Source: DATCMA01 sp036563645 (GTDB lineage: Bacteria > Actinomycetota > Actinomycetes > Mycobacteriales > Micromonosporaceae). Taken from it: DNA of 64,000 nt. The position numbers and the translations under genes are program-made. This document shows, one piece after another, positions 26,138-35,719 of this stretch (position 1 is the stretch's first letter; the number at the start of each line of letters is the position of its first letter). The notes beneath the pieces are model-generated. The model saw nothing but the letters and a program-made list of their open reading frames with translations. It did not search any database and was not told the DNA's origin. The stretch is taken from positions 9,258-73,257 of the forward strand of contig DATCMA010000009.1 in NCBI GenBank assembly GCA_036563645.1. Reading direction: 5' to 3'.

Positions 26138-27703
26138 TCAGCGGGCGTGGTAGTTCGGCGCCTCGACGGTCATCTGGATGTCGTGCGGGTGGCTCTCCTT
26201 GAGCCCAGCCGCAGTGATCCGAATCAGCCGACCCCGCCGCTGCAACTCCGGGATGGTCGCCGCGCCGACGTACCCCATCGCCGCGCGCAACCCACCGACG
26301 AGCTGGTGCGTGACCGCCGCGAGCGGCCCCCGGTACGGCACCTGGCCCTCGACTCCCTCCGGCACCAGCTTGTCCTCGCTCGCGTCCTCCTGGAAGTAGC
26401 GGTCCTTGGAGTACGAGCGGGCCTCACCACGGGACTGCATCGCCCCCAGCGAGCCCATCCCGCGGTAGGACTTGTACTGCTTGCCGTTCATGTAGACCAG
26501 CTCGCCCGGGCTCTCCTCGCAGCCGGCGAAGAGGCTGCCGAGCATCACCGTGCTCGCGCCCGCCACGATCGCCTTGGCGATGTCGCCGGAGTACTGGATG
26601 CCGCCGTCGGCGATGACCGGCACGCCAGCCGGGATCGCCGCCCGCGCCGCCTCCATGATCGCGGTGATCTGCGGGACGCCCACGCCAGCGACGACCCGGG
26701 TCGTGCAGATCGCGCCCGGACCGACCCCCACCTTGACCGCGTCGGCACCGGCTTCGATGAGCGCCTTGGCTCCGGCGTACGTGGCGACGTTGCCGCCGAT
26801 GACGTCCACCGGGGTGTCCCGCTTGAGCCGGCGGACCATCTCCAGGACGTTACGGCTGTGCCCGTGGGCGCTGTCCACGACGAGGATGTCGACTCCGGCG
26901 TCGACGAGCATCCGGGCCCGCTTGTAGCCGTCCTCGCCGACACCGACCGCGGCGGCCACCCGCAGCCGCCCGGACTCGTCCTTGGTCGCGTTGGGGAACT
27001 GCTCGCTCTTGGTGAAGTCCTTGACCGTGATCAGGCCGCGCAGCCGCCCCGCGTCGTCGACGAGCGGGAGCTTCTCCACCTTGTGCCGGCGCAGGAGTTC
27101 AAGGGCCTCCTCCCGGCTCACCCCCACCGGCGCGGTGATCAACGGCATCGGCGTCATCACCTCGCGCACCGGGCGGTCCTTGTTGCTCTCGAACCGCATG
27201 TCCCGGTTGGTGACGATGCCCACGAGCATGCCGTTGGCGTCCACGACCGGCACCCCGGAGATGCGGTAGCGGGCGCACAGCGCGTCCACGTCCCGCAGCC
27301 GGTCATCCGGGCTCGCCGTCACCGGGTTGGTGATCATGCCGGCTTCAGAGCGCTTGACCAGGTCGACCTGGAGGGCCTGATCCTCCATGGACAAGTTTCG
27401 GTGCAGCACCCCCAGGCCACCCTGCCGAGCCATCGCGATCGCCATCCGCGCCTCGGTGACCGTGTCCATGGCGCTGGACAGCAGCGGGATAGACACCCGG
27501 ATGTTCCGCGTCACCCAGCTGGAGGTGTCGACCTGGCTCGGCACGACCTCCGACTCCGCCGGTTGCAACAGCACGTCGTCGAAGGTCAACCCGAGAGGGA
27601 TGAGCCGCGCCGAGTCACGAACATCGTCGATACCAGGGCGGTCGACGCTCGGGTCGACGCCGCCCGGACCGGATGGAAGGTCGTTCACGAGCGAGTTGTC
27701 CAC
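26138..27703 (-). CDS. guaB: IMP dehydrogenase
   Basis: A 521-residue rate-limiting enzyme of guanine nucleotide synthesis (IMP to XMP with NAD). The TIM barrel is split by two CBS domains (about residues 125-245, including GVPVVDANGMLVGIVTNRDMRF in parts such as VGIVTNRDM). The catalytic loop GPGAICTTRVVAGVG contains the Cys, and the flap has the Arg-Tyr signature RGMGSLGAM. Start GTG 27703 gives an N-terminal extension of about 30 residues before LTFDDVLLQPAES. It is divergent from the DUF5319 gene. Confidence 0.97.
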   Translation of the reverse strand: MDNSLVNDLPSGPGGVDPSVDRPGIDDVRDSARLIPLGLTFDDVLLQPAESEVVPSQVDTSSWVTRNIRVSIPLLSSAMDTVTEARMAIAMARQGGLGVLHRNLSMEDQALQVDLVKRSEAGMITNPVTASPDDRLRDVDALCARYRISGVPVVDANGMLVGIVTNRDMRFESNKDRPVREVMTPMPLITAPVGVSREEALELLRRHKVEKLPLVDDAGRLRGLITVKDFTKSEQFPNATKDESGRLRVAAAVGVGEDGYKRARMLVDAGVDILVVDSAHGHSRNVLEMVRRLKRDTPVDVIGGNVATYAGAKALIEAGADAVKVGVGPGAICTTRVVAGVGVPQITAIMEAARAAIPAGVPVIADGGIQYSGDIAKAIVAGASTVMLGSLFAGCEESPGELVYMNGKQYKSYRGMGSLGAMQSRGEARSYSKDRYFQEDASEDKLVPEGVEGQVPYRGPLAAVTHQLVGGLRAAMGYVGAATIPELQRRGRLIRITAAGLKESHPHDIQMTVEAPNYHAR

Positions 27704-27873
27704 GACGTGTCCCCTGAACTGGCCAGACGGATACCAGGCACGCTCGGCGCTCGACCGGCTCCCCCTAGCGTGCAGCGCGATGCCTCATCGTACCCAGGGC
27801 GCTTGCCGCGCTGTTCGCCACCGCTACCCTGGCTTGCGGGCGGGACCGTCGGTGGGACGACTACGGTGAAGGG

Positions 27874-28281
27874 GTGCACGACGAGCCGATCGACCCGTTC
27901 GCCGGCGATCCCAGCGATCCTGCCGCCAGCCTGGGCGACTTCGCCGGGGACGCCGACCTCGATCCGCTGTCCGACGTCGAGCGGCAGGACGTGCTGGAGG
28001 ACCTGGCCGACCTCGAGGTCTACCAGGCGCTCCTCAGCCCCAAGGGAATCCGCGGCCTCGTGATCGAGTGTGAGGACTGCCACGAGCCGCACTACTTCGA
28101 CTGGGATCTCCTGCGCAGCAATCTCCGTCACTTGCTCAACTCGGGTCGCCCACGCGTCCACGAGCCGGCGTTCGACCCCGACCCGGCCCACTACGTCACG
28201 TGGGACTACGCCCGTGGCTACGCCGACGGCGTCCACGACACGTTGAGCGACGGCACCGACGAGGAGTCGGCGGAGAGCTGA
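27874..28281 (+). CDS. DUF5319 family protein
   Basis: A 135-residue, strongly acidic actinobacterial protein of unknown function. It has PIDPFAGDP near the start, LEDLADLEVYQALLSPKGIRG in the middle (seen as QALLSPKGIRG), and a CEDCHEPHYFDWDLL segment whose Cys-x2-Cys-His could bind metal. The conserved TWDYARGYADG precedes a short Ser/Glu tail. Start GTG 27874. Its place between guaB and a BldM-like regulator matches the arrangement in Streptomyces, which supports the assignment. Confidence 0.88.
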   Translation: MHDEPIDPFAGDPSDPAASLGDFAGDADLDPLSDVERQDVLEDLADLEVYQALLSPKGIRGLVIECEDCHEPHYFDWDLLRSNLRHLLNSGRPRVHEPAFDPDPAHYVTWDYARGYADGVHDTLSDGTDEESAES

Positions 28282-28335
28282 CGGTCGGCCCGTCACCCCG
28301 CCGGCGCCGCCGGCCGACGCCCACCGCGTCCGGCG

Positions 28336-29226
28336 TCACGCCACCAGGCCCGCGCGGAAGCCCGCGGCGACAGCGTGCGCCCGGTCCCGCGCGCCGAGCT
28401 TGCGGAACAGCCGGCGCGCGTGCGTCTTGACCGTGTCCTCGGAGACGAACAGGTCCCGGCCGATCTCCGCGTTGCTCTTCCCTTCGGCCATCCCCCGCAG
28501 CACCTGCAGCTCGCGCTCGGTGAGCGTGATCCGGCGCGGGGCGCCAGAGGCCTCACCGGGGCGCGCGCCGGGCGCGAGGGGACGTTCGATGACGACTCCG
28601 CGCGCGCCGCGCCCGGACCCCGGCACGCCACGCCCGATCTCGTCACCCCGCTGGGCCGGCACCATCGTCGCCCCATCCGGCTGGCCCGGGCCAGCCACAC
28701 CCGCGCCCACCGGCCGCGCGACATCCGCCGTCGGACGACCGCCCGGCACGCGCACGCCCGCCGTCACACCGGGACGGAGACCCGCCGCGGCACCGAAGGC
28801 GGTGCGCCCCACCGCCGCCGGGCGGACGGACCCCGTGCCGCCCGCGACGGCCGGACGCGGCGTGCACAGCAGCAGCAGAGTCTTCGCGACGACGCTGACG
28901 AGATCCTGATCAGCCCCTCCGTGGATGAGTCCTCGGGCGCCGGCAGCGATCGCGGCGGCGGCCACCCGGGGTTCCTCTGGCCCGAAGAGCACGATCACGG
29001 CATTGGGTGCCTTGGCCAAGACTCGCCGGGTGAAACCGGCACTGTCCGGGCGGGTCAGCGCCGTGTCCGCGAGCACGATGTCGGCCGGCCGTTCGGACAG
29101 CCGGAGCATCACCTCCGGCTCGGAAACGGCGGTGCGGACAGCGCCCGCCACCCCGAGCCGCATGGCAGCGGCGGTGATGCTCTGCGCGGCGGCTGTTGTC
29201 CGAACGCACACGAGGACCGAACGCAC
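28336..29226 (-). CDS. BldM-like orphan response regulator with a long low-complexity linker
   Basis: A 296-residue regulator. The C-terminal LuxR-type helix-turn-helix (LTERELQVLRGMAEGKSNAEIG, then SEDTVKTHARRLFRKLGARDRAHAV in parts) is very close to that of the developmental regulator BldM. The receiver-like domain (1 to about 115) lacks the acidic pair after strand 1 (LVCVRTT), though an Asp in VLADTAL remains, so normal phosphorylation is doubtful. Between them lie about 100 residues rich in Gly, Ala, Pro and Arg. GTG 29226 is chosen for its GAGGGGG site six bases upstream. No kinase gene is adjacent. Confidence 0.87.
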   Translation of the reverse strand: MRSVLVCVRTTAAAQSITAAAMRLGVAGAVRTAVSEPEVMLRLSERPADIVLADTALTRPDSAGFTRRVLAKAPNAVIVLFGPEEPRVAAAAIAAGARGLIHGGADQDLVSVVAKTLLLLCTPRPAVAGGTGSVRPAAVGRTAFGAAAGLRPGVTAGVRVPGGRPTADVARPVGAGVAGPGQPDGATMVPAQRGDEIGRGVPGSGRGARGVVIERPLAPGARPGEASGAPRRITLTERELQVLRGMAEGKSNAEIGRDLFVSEDTVKTHARRLFRKLGARDRAHAVAAGFRAGLVA

Positions 29227-29565
29227 AGTTATCCCCCTCTCCTCACAGGAGAAGACCACGGAAGGGTCTGATCATTACGCGCTTTCCCGCGAAACGAGAG
29301 GAAAGTTTCCGAGCACGCGTCCAGCTGTGCTGCCGCTGAGCGTAACGGTTCGCGCCCCGCACCTAATGTCTGAGATCGGGATCCACCCCTTACCGGTCAC
29401 CGACGGGCGGTGGTCGAGGGCGGGGCGGCCAGCGCCGAGGAGCGCGTGGTCGCCGGTGGGCGCGGACCACCTGCCGGGCGATAAACACGATCCGCGTGAT
29501 CAGGGACCGGTCGGACCGTCCCCGACCACGCGGATCTCGAGTCTCGGCCGCTCAGTTCGCCTCGA
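29227..29565. other. Intergenic region between groEL and the BldM-like gene
   Basis: About 340 bases. The half nearest the regulator is less G/C-rich (gatcattacgcgctttcccgc area at 29268-29290) and should hold its promoter. The half nearest groEL contains the terminator-like structure at 29489-29536. No gene seen. Confidence 0.5.
29489..29536 (-). terminator. Terminator-like stem-loop after groEL
   Basis: GATCCGCGTG (29489-29498) is exactly complementary to CACGCGGATC (29527-29536). The 28-base interval contains a second, smaller G/C-rich hairpin. It lies 30 bases after the groEL stop on the transcribed strand. Confidence 0.65.
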
Positions 29566-31200
<1,635 letters not shown>

Positions 31201-31268
31201 AAAAAGTCCCTTCACATGTTGTCCGTCGCCGGCGTCAGCGCCGTGCCAACGGCCGACAGACAGATGAG

Positions 31269-31297
31269 GCCCCGGACCCCGCATGGGGTGCCGGGGC
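31269..31297 (-). terminator. Intercistronic hairpin between groES and groEL
   Basis: Bases 31269-31280 pair with 31285-31297 (12 pairs, one bulged G at 31290, four-base loop GCAT). It lies 22 bases after the groES stop. It could terminate part of the transcripts, or protect or process the message. There is no T-tract, and groEL must still be transcribed through it. Confidence 0.65.
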
Positions 31298-31318
31298 GCT
31301 CAACACTGGGTCAACAGG

Positions 31319-31633
31319 TCACTTCTCGATGACGGCGAGAACGTCACGGGCGGAGAGCACCAGGTACTCCTCACCGTTGTACTTCACCTCGGTGCCGCCG
31401 TACTTCGAGAAAATCACCGTGTCGCCGACCTTGACGTCAACCGGAATCCGGTTGCCCTTGTCGTCGACGCGGCCCGGGCCCACAGCGAGGACGGTGCCCT
31501 CCTGCGGCTTCTCCTTGGCAGTGTCGGGGATGACGATGCCCGACGCCGTCGTGGTCTCAGCCTCGTTCGCCTGGACCAGAATCCGGTCCTCGAGCGGCCT
31601 GATCGCAACCTTCGTCGCGGTAGTCACGGGCAT
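31319..31633 (-). CDS. groES: 10 kDa co-chaperonin GroES
   Basis: A 104-residue lid subunit of the GroEL chamber. It has IRPLEDRILVQANEAE, the mobile-loop sequence TTTASGIVIPDTAKEKPQEG (as ASGIVIPDTA), VGPGRVDDKGNRIP, and FSKYGGTEVKYNGEEYL. Start ATG 31633, with GGAGGG directly upstream. First gene of the operon, about 160 bases from its heat-shock promoter at 31803-31831 and two CIRCE operators. Confidence 0.97.
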   Translation of the reverse strand: MPVTTATKVAIRPLEDRILVQANEAETTTASGIVIPDTAKEKPQEGTVLAVGPGRVDDKGNRIPVDVKVGDTVIFSKYGGTEVKYNGEEYLVLSARDVLAVIEK

Positions 31634-31771
31634 ACCCTCCGGGGTACTTGGTGTCGTGCCGGCCAGACACGTCCAACCGGCGTCAATCTGCCTCATGCCA
31701 CCGGGCGGGTCCGTCGTCGCGGGTACCGGTCCGCCTGGCGTTTCTCCGCGCTCCCGATGATGCGTGGAGAG

Positions 31772-31798
31772 CTGGCACCCTCGGACGGAGAGTGCTAA
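31772..31798 (-). promoter_or_regulatory. CIRCE operator, promoter-distal copy
   Basis: CTGGCACCC, nine bases, then GAGTGCTAA. The right half is a perfect match to the HrcA operator consensus (TTAGCACTC-N9-GAGTGCTAA) and the left half matches at six of nine positions. It overlaps the expected transcription start of the groES promoter, a position where bound HrcA would block initiation. Confidence 0.85.
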
Positions 31799-31802
31799 CG
31801 GA

Positions 31803-31831
31803 AGACTATGCCGCCGCTAGCACTCCGTCAA
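31803..31831 (-). promoter_or_regulatory. groES-groEL promoter
   Basis: On the minus strand TTGACG (31831-31826) and TAGTCT (31808-31803) are 17 bases apart. The -35 box lies inside the nine-base spacer of one CIRCE element and the -10 box lies between the two elements. This explains heat-shock repression by HrcA. Confidence 0.8.
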
Positions 31832-31843
31832 GGAGAGTGCCAA
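31817..31843 (-). promoter_or_regulatory. CIRCE operator, promoter-proximal copy
   Basis: CTAGCACTC, nine bases, GAGTGCCAA. Each half matches the CIRCE consensus at eight of nine positions. Together with the second copy, 18 bases away, it brackets the groES promoter. It also lies just before the divergent methyltransferase gene, which could share the control. Confidence 0.9.
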
Positions 31844-31894
31844 CTCTCCCCAACCGCGATCCGACCGGCTGAGGAGGGCGGACACAATGGCGCG

Positions 31895-33151
31895 GTGGAC
31901 CTTGACCGGCTCGCCGCGCTCCGCAGTCCGACCGGTGCCCAGGCCCTCGCCGCGGCGGCCGAGCTCGTCACCGCCGACCCGCTGACCGCGGCCGCCGCGC
32001 TGCGCGCCCGGGGCATTCCGGCTGACCTCGCCGCCGCCGCGCTGACCCAGGTTGACCTGCGCCGGCGGGCGGTCAGCAAGTTCGGGCCCCTCGCCAACGC
32101 GATGTACTTCACGCGAGCCGGTCTGGAACAGGCCACCCGGGCGATCGTCGCCAAGCGACGCGCGGCCCGGTTGCGCGCCGCAGGGGTGCGAACCCTCGCC
32201 GACCTCGGCTGTGGCCTCGGGGCGGACGCGATCGCCGCGGCCCGCGCCGGCATTCGGGTCTACGGGATAGAAGCCGATCCCTTGACCGCGGCGATGGCCG
32301 CCGCGAACGCGGAGGCCGTCGGTGTGGCCGACCTGTTCACGGTGGACGTCGGCGACGCCACGACCGTTGACGTGTCCGGCTTCGACGCGGTCTTCTGCGA
32401 CCCGGCACGTCGGCACTCCGGCACGGGCCGCCGGGTCTTCGACCCCGACGCCTACTCCCCACCGTGGTCGTTTGTGACCTCTCTCGCGAAACGGGTGCCT
32501 CGCACCGTACTCAAGGTCGCCCCCGGGATCGACCACGCGCTGCTGCCGCCCGACGCGGAGGCCGAGTGGGTCAGCGTCGATGGCGACCTCGTGGAGGCAA
32601 CGATCTGGTTCGGGCCGCTCGCGCGCGTCCCCCGCCGCGCCACGCTCCTCTCCGAAAGACGCGCCGCCCGCTCTCAAGAAGCCGTCCTCTCTCAAGAAAA
32701 AGAAGAAGGAGTTGGGGAGGCCGCCTCAGCACAGCTCACCGGGAGCGGACGGGAGACCGCCCCGCTCGGTGGCGTACGCCGATATCTCTACGACCCCGAT
32801 CCGGCGGTCGTCCGGGCTCACCTGGTCGCCGAGTTCGCCGCCACCGTGGACGGCACGCTCGCCGATGCCTCGATCGCGTACGTCTACGCCGACGCCGCGG
32901 TCGCCACCCCGTACGCGCGGTGTCTCGAGGTCATCGACACGCTGCCGTACTCGGTGAAGCGGCTGCGGGCGTTGCTGCGGGAGCGCGGGATCGGGCGACT
33001 GGAGATCCTCAAACGCGGGCTTCCGGTGCAGCCGGATCAGCTCCGTCGGGACCTGCGGCTCGACGGCCCGGAGTCGGCGAGCCTCGTGCTCACTCGGGTC
33101 GCCGGCGCCCCCACCGCGCTGCTGTGCCGTCCCGTGGTCGCGTCTGCATAG
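31895..33151 (+). CDS. Class I SAM-dependent methyltransferase with THUMP-like domain
   Basis: A 418-residue predicted methyltransferase. A helical N-terminal region with AVSKFGPLANAMYFTRAGLEQAT (in parts KFGPLANAMYFT) precedes the SAM-binding motif LADLGCGLGADAIAAARAG, and VFCDPARRH is the catalytic-side motif. The C-terminal part (LPYSVKRLRALLRERGIGRL) is the THUMP-like, RNA-binding-type domain. The family substrate is not established; RNA is likely. There is a Lys/Glu-rich insert near residue 268. GTG 31895 is the probable start, though an earlier in-frame ATG exists at 31808. It is divergent from groES, next to its operators. Confidence 0.85.
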   Translation: MDLDRLAALRSPTGAQALAAAAELVTADPLTAAAALRARGIPADLAAAALTQVDLRRRAVSKFGPLANAMYFTRAGLEQATRAIVAKRRAARLRAAGVRTLADLGCGLGADAIAAARAGIRVYGIEADPLTAAMAAANAEAVGVADLFTVDVGDATTVDVSGFDAVFCDPARRHSGTGRRVFDPDAYSPPWSFVTSLAKRVPRTVLKVAPGIDHALLPPDAEAEWVSVDGDLVEATIWFGPLARVPRRATLLSERRAARSQEAVLSQEKEEGVGEAASAQLTGSGRETAPLGGVRRYLYDPDPAVVRAHLVAEFAATVDGTLADASIAYVYADAAVATPYARCLEVIDTLPYSVKRLRALLRERGIGRLEILKRGLPVQPDQLRRDLRLDGPESASLVLTRVAGAPTALLCRPVVASA

Positions 33152-33205
33152 CTCGGCGATACCGGAAGCCCTGGCCTTGACGAGCGGCACCAGGCGCGAC
33201 AGCGG

Positions 33206-33328
33206 TCACTGCGCGCACAAGCCCGCCGAGATATCCAAACGAGCCAGATCGATGTTTCGTAGCCCACGATCTGTGTGCAGCCAGAGGGGATAGCAACCGT
33301 AGTCCGCCATCAACTCTACGCTCGCCAT
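33206..33328 (-). pseudogene. Possible truncated small protein at the edge of the toxin island
   Basis: A 40-residue reading frame from ATG 33328: MASVELMADYGCYPLW then LHTDRGLRNIDLARLDIS, ending at TGA 33206. The composition and the YGCYPLW motif look protein-like rather than random. From memory it resembles the beginning of small actinobacterial proteins of about 100 residues that occur in toxin/immunity loci; I cannot confirm this here. No continuation is convincing in other frames, so it is either a fragment or a very short gene. Confidence 0.35.
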
Positions 33329-33349
33329 AGCGCCGTTCAACGGGTTACC

Positions 33350-33602
33350 CCTCCCTATGAGGGTTGATGCGCTATACCGATCCACTGTGGGAAGTTGAAA
33401 ATTCCTGTCTCCGCATACTTGTCATCACTTGACCCAAGGCGGTAAACGGCACCATCCAAGCTATCGCGCAACACTCGATACCGATTTTTCCCTTCGCCTC
33501 GTCATCGCGGATAACCACTCCACGCAACGCACCGGCTATTAACGATGCCAGCTCCTCCACGCTGACATCCGCCTCACCGTAGAAGTCATATTCCAGGGCC
33601 AT
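33350..33602 (-). pseudogene. Broken SitI3-like immunity gene, copy 1
   Basis: It begins at ATG 33602 as MALEYDFYGEADVSVEELAS, matching the start of the intact immunity protein at 33690-34172. Near a run of five A/T bases (33484-33489) the frame shifts. The continuing homology, SLDGAVYRLGSSDDKYAETG then IFNFP, is found only in another frame. Homology stops after IFNFP, so the C-terminal half is deleted. The frame that starts at 33602 runs on to a chance stop at 33372. Confidence 0.7.
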
Positions 33603-33616
33603 TGATTTTTGCCTAG

Positions 33617-33660
33617 CCCCTATAGCCACGGCTGAGGGAGCGGGCGACAATCGCGCCACC
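33617..33660 (-). pseudogene. 3' end remnant of another SitI3-like gene
   Basis: The minus strand reads RDCRPLPQPWL and a TAG stop, nearly identical to the end of copy 3 (PLPQPWL) and similar to the intact gene (IRPLPQPLL). Only about 45 bases survive, immediately upstream of copy 1. Confidence 0.6.
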
Positions 33661-33689
33661 ACCCCGCACCGGAGGTGTGCCGCCCTCGC

Positions 33690-34172
33690 CTACAGCAAGG
33701 GCTGAGGGAGAGGACGAATGTCACGGCCCTCGCCGAGCGGCCGCAACTCCGGTATGTCAGCCCACTCCTCCCAGTCACTGTTCAACGACACCTGTCCGCT
33801 CAGCTTCTGGAGGACGACCTCCTCGCCGTTGAACAGCAAGACCCCGTCACCGGGATATGTATCGAACAGCGACAACACTGCCCGCACCATCAGCACGACA
33901 TTGACGGCGCGTACCTGCTCGCTCGCCCTATTGGAGAAACGGAAGGCCGCTGTGATGCGGTGGGGAAAGTTGAAGACTCCGGCCGCATATGCCTCGTCCC
34001 CAGGTATCACCCGATACGCGGTGACGTCCAAACCGTCACGCACCACCCGGCGCAAGCCTCCGTGGTCTGGGCTGTCGTCGATGACCGTGCCTCCCAGGGC
34101 GTCCGCCATGAACGACGCCAACGCGTCCCCGCTGAGGTCGGCCGCGCTGTACAACCGGTACTCCACCGCCAT
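33690..34172 (-). CDS. SitI3-like immunity protein (intact copy)
   Basis: A 160-residue cytoplasmic protein, MAVEYRLYSAADLS at the start and IRPLPQPLL at the end. The core, FPHRITAAFRF, VVLMVRAVLSLFDTYPGDGVLL (in parts) and SLNSDWEEW, fits the SitI3 family of toxin-immunity proteins; this is pattern recognition, not a search result. Start ATG 34172 with GGAAG upstream, only 12 bases after the toxin stop, so it is co-transcribed. It most likely binds and neutralises the nuclease domain of the toxin encoded before it. Three or more degenerate copies flank the cassette. Confidence 0.75.
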   Translation of the reverse strand: MAVEYRLYSAADLSGDALASFMADALGGTVIDDSPDHGGLRRVVRDGLDVTAYRVIPGDEAYAAGVFNFPHRITAAFRFSNRASEQVRAVNVVLMVRAVLSLFDTYPGDGVLLFNGEEVVLQKLSGQVSLNSDWEEWADIPELRPLGEGRDIRPLPQPLL

Positions 34173-34184
34173 AGCTTCCTGTCC

Positions 34185-35402
34185 TTACGACGTGAACGGG
34201 TAGAAGGGGATCACTTTACCGTCCTTAACAACGAGAATCTCCTTCAACCCGTTGATTGGCTTCCGCTGCAGGACATCCTTAATCTCCTCGGGCGAGCGGG
34301 GACAGTCGTCGAGATTCAGGACAATCCGGTCCGTCTGACCCTCTTTAACCTTGTTACTGATTTCATCTCGAATGTTGTCGAGATTCTTCGAGCTCGGCGC
34401 GTAACAGTCGAAGTAACGCCCCTCAATCTTGTAATCCGGTTCTTTGCCGTTCGGCAGCGGCGGTGGATTCTGCTCGACGTCGTAGCCGTGCCGAGCCAAG
34501 GTATCGGCCGATTCATTTTCACGTCTTTTCGCTCGGTCACGTTTCTTGGTGGGGTGGGCATCGGTGCGCTCTCCTCGCGGCTTGGCATTGGGGTCGGGCT
34601 TTCGCGAGGGCTTGGTGAGATCTCCCCTACCTCCGCCTCTAGCCGTGCGCAGCCGCATCAGCCGCTTCTTCAGCTCCTCGATCAGCTTGCTGAGTCTGCT
34701 GATGAGAGACGAGAACCGGCGCAGGCTATTGAGAAGAGCACGCACCCAGCGCGCGATCTTGGATGCCCAGGCGGAGATCATGGCGACGGCCTGCCCCGCC
34801 ACCACCGGCGTCGCGGCGCCGAGGGTTCCCGCGATCTCAGCGGCGTACACCGCCAGCCGAGACACCAGGGTGGCGATCGCGTCTCGGACGAGCATGCGCA
34901 CACCAGCAATCAATTCGCCCGAGCACACGGTCGCGACCGCCATCACATCGGCGGACCGTGCCAAGCCATCAATCGCCTTCTCCAGGTCACCCGTCCAGGT
35001 GCGGTAGGCGTCGCCAGCGCTCCCCACCCACTCAGCGACATCCATCCGGACTTGCCGCGCCAGATTCTCCGCGCTGTCCCGCAGCGCGCCGGCGACATTC
35101 CGCCACGTCTGAGCGTGGGCCGAAATCTGCCCCGGATCACCAGCCAGCCAATCCAGCACCTGCCGCAACGGCTCCACGTGCTCGATAAGCCACGCGACGC
35201 CGTACTGCAGCAGCGAACCCAAGGGATCAACGGCTAACGCCAGCGCGTCGAGCCCCGCAGCGACCCCGGCGATCGCGGCATCGACCCAGCTTCCACTCTC
35301 GATGCTCTGCCGAAGCTGCTCGATATCCTCAGCGATCCAGACACCCGACCACGCCCCCGGCGGGGTCTCCTGGGGAGTGGCCACCAACGGGTTGTCGGTC
35401 AC
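34185..35402 (-). CDS. Polymorphic toxin: WXG-type helical N-terminus with CdiA-like tRNase C-terminus
   Basis: A 405-residue secreted toxin. Residues 1 to about 240 are helical with a W-x-G turn (EWVGSAGDAY, about 124-133) and hydrophobic helices, as in type VII secretion substrates. A basic Lys/Arg/Pro linker (about 245-293) leads to a C-terminal domain (about 294-405) with ENESADTLARHGYDV, EPDYKIEGRYFDCYAP, TDRIVLNLDD and KEILVVKDGKVIPFYP. This domain matches the PD-(D/E)xK nuclease of CdiA C-terminal toxins of the Burkholderia 1026b type, which cut tRNA. It starts at GTG 35402, overlapping the EspC-like gene by 4 bases. The immunity gene follows. Confidence 0.85.
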   Translation of the reverse strand: MTDNPLVATPQETPPGAWSGVWIAEDIEQLRQSIESGSWVDAAIAGVAAGLDALALAVDPLGSLLQYGVAWLIEHVEPLRQVLDWLAGDPGQISAHAQTWRNVAGALRDSAENLARQVRMDVAEWVGSAGDAYRTWTGDLEKAIDGLARSADVMAVATVCSGELIAGVRMLVRDAIATLVSRLAVYAAEIAGTLGAATPVVAGQAVAMISAWASKIARWVRALLNSLRRFSSLISRLSKLIEELKKRLMRLRTARGGGRGDLTKPSRKPDPNAKPRGERTDAHPTKKRDRAKRRENESADTLARHGYDVEQNPPPLPNGKEPDYKIEGRYFDCYAPSSKNLDNIRDEISNKVKEGQTDRIVLNLDDCPRSPEEIKDVLQRKPINGLKEILVVKDGKVIPFYPFTS

Positions 35403-35719
35403 CCGGCCCTCCTGATCTTCTGGAACCGGGCCGCGCTCTCCTCATCAGTCGATTGATATCTATCTGCTGCCGATCGCACCCGCGCCGCGGTGTCCCGGAC
35501 CGACTCCACCGCGGTCCCAATACCGTCCACCACCGGCCCATGCACCTCGTTGAGCGTCAATGGAACAATCACGCACAACTTGCCGTACGCGTCCGTGCTC
35601 GGCTGGGTGGTTTGGGCCGCCTGGTGAGCCGTGGCGATCTCGTCTGCTACCTGGTCAATGTGGCGGGCATGCGCACGGAGATCCGCCGGCGAAACCTTGA
35701 CCCCGTCATCACCCGCCAT
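35399..35719 (-). CDS. EspC-like/WXG100-superfamily type VII secretion protein
   Basis: A 106-residue helical-hairpin protein. VKVSPADLRAHARHIDQVADEI at the start (seen in parts such as LRAHARHIDQVADEI) and the Ala/Arg-rich second helix (DTAARVRSAADRYQSTDEES) fit the EspC branch of ESX/type VII substrates. Such small partners heterodimerise with, and chaperone, the N-terminal domain of toxins encoded directly after them, as here (GTGA overlap). ATG 35719 is chosen over a TTG at 35731; GGGGA stands seven bases upstream. No secretion machinery genes are in the window. Confidence 0.8.
   Translation of the reverse strand: MAGDDGVKVSPADLRAHARHIDQVADEIATAHQAAQTTQPSTDAYGKLCVIVPLTLNEVHGPVVDGIGTAVESVRDTAARVRSAADRYQSTDEESAARFQKIRRAG

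Noticed and set aside
26147..28063. A 638-codon plus-strand frame across guaB and into the DUF5319 gene.
   Set aside because: Shadow of guaB; it also collides with the well-supported DUF5319 frame.
32690..32730. A Lys/Glu-rich patch in the THUMP-like methyltransferase, suspected frameshift.
   Set aside because: The frame stays open and conserved motifs continue in the same frame on both sides, so it is read as a small insertion.
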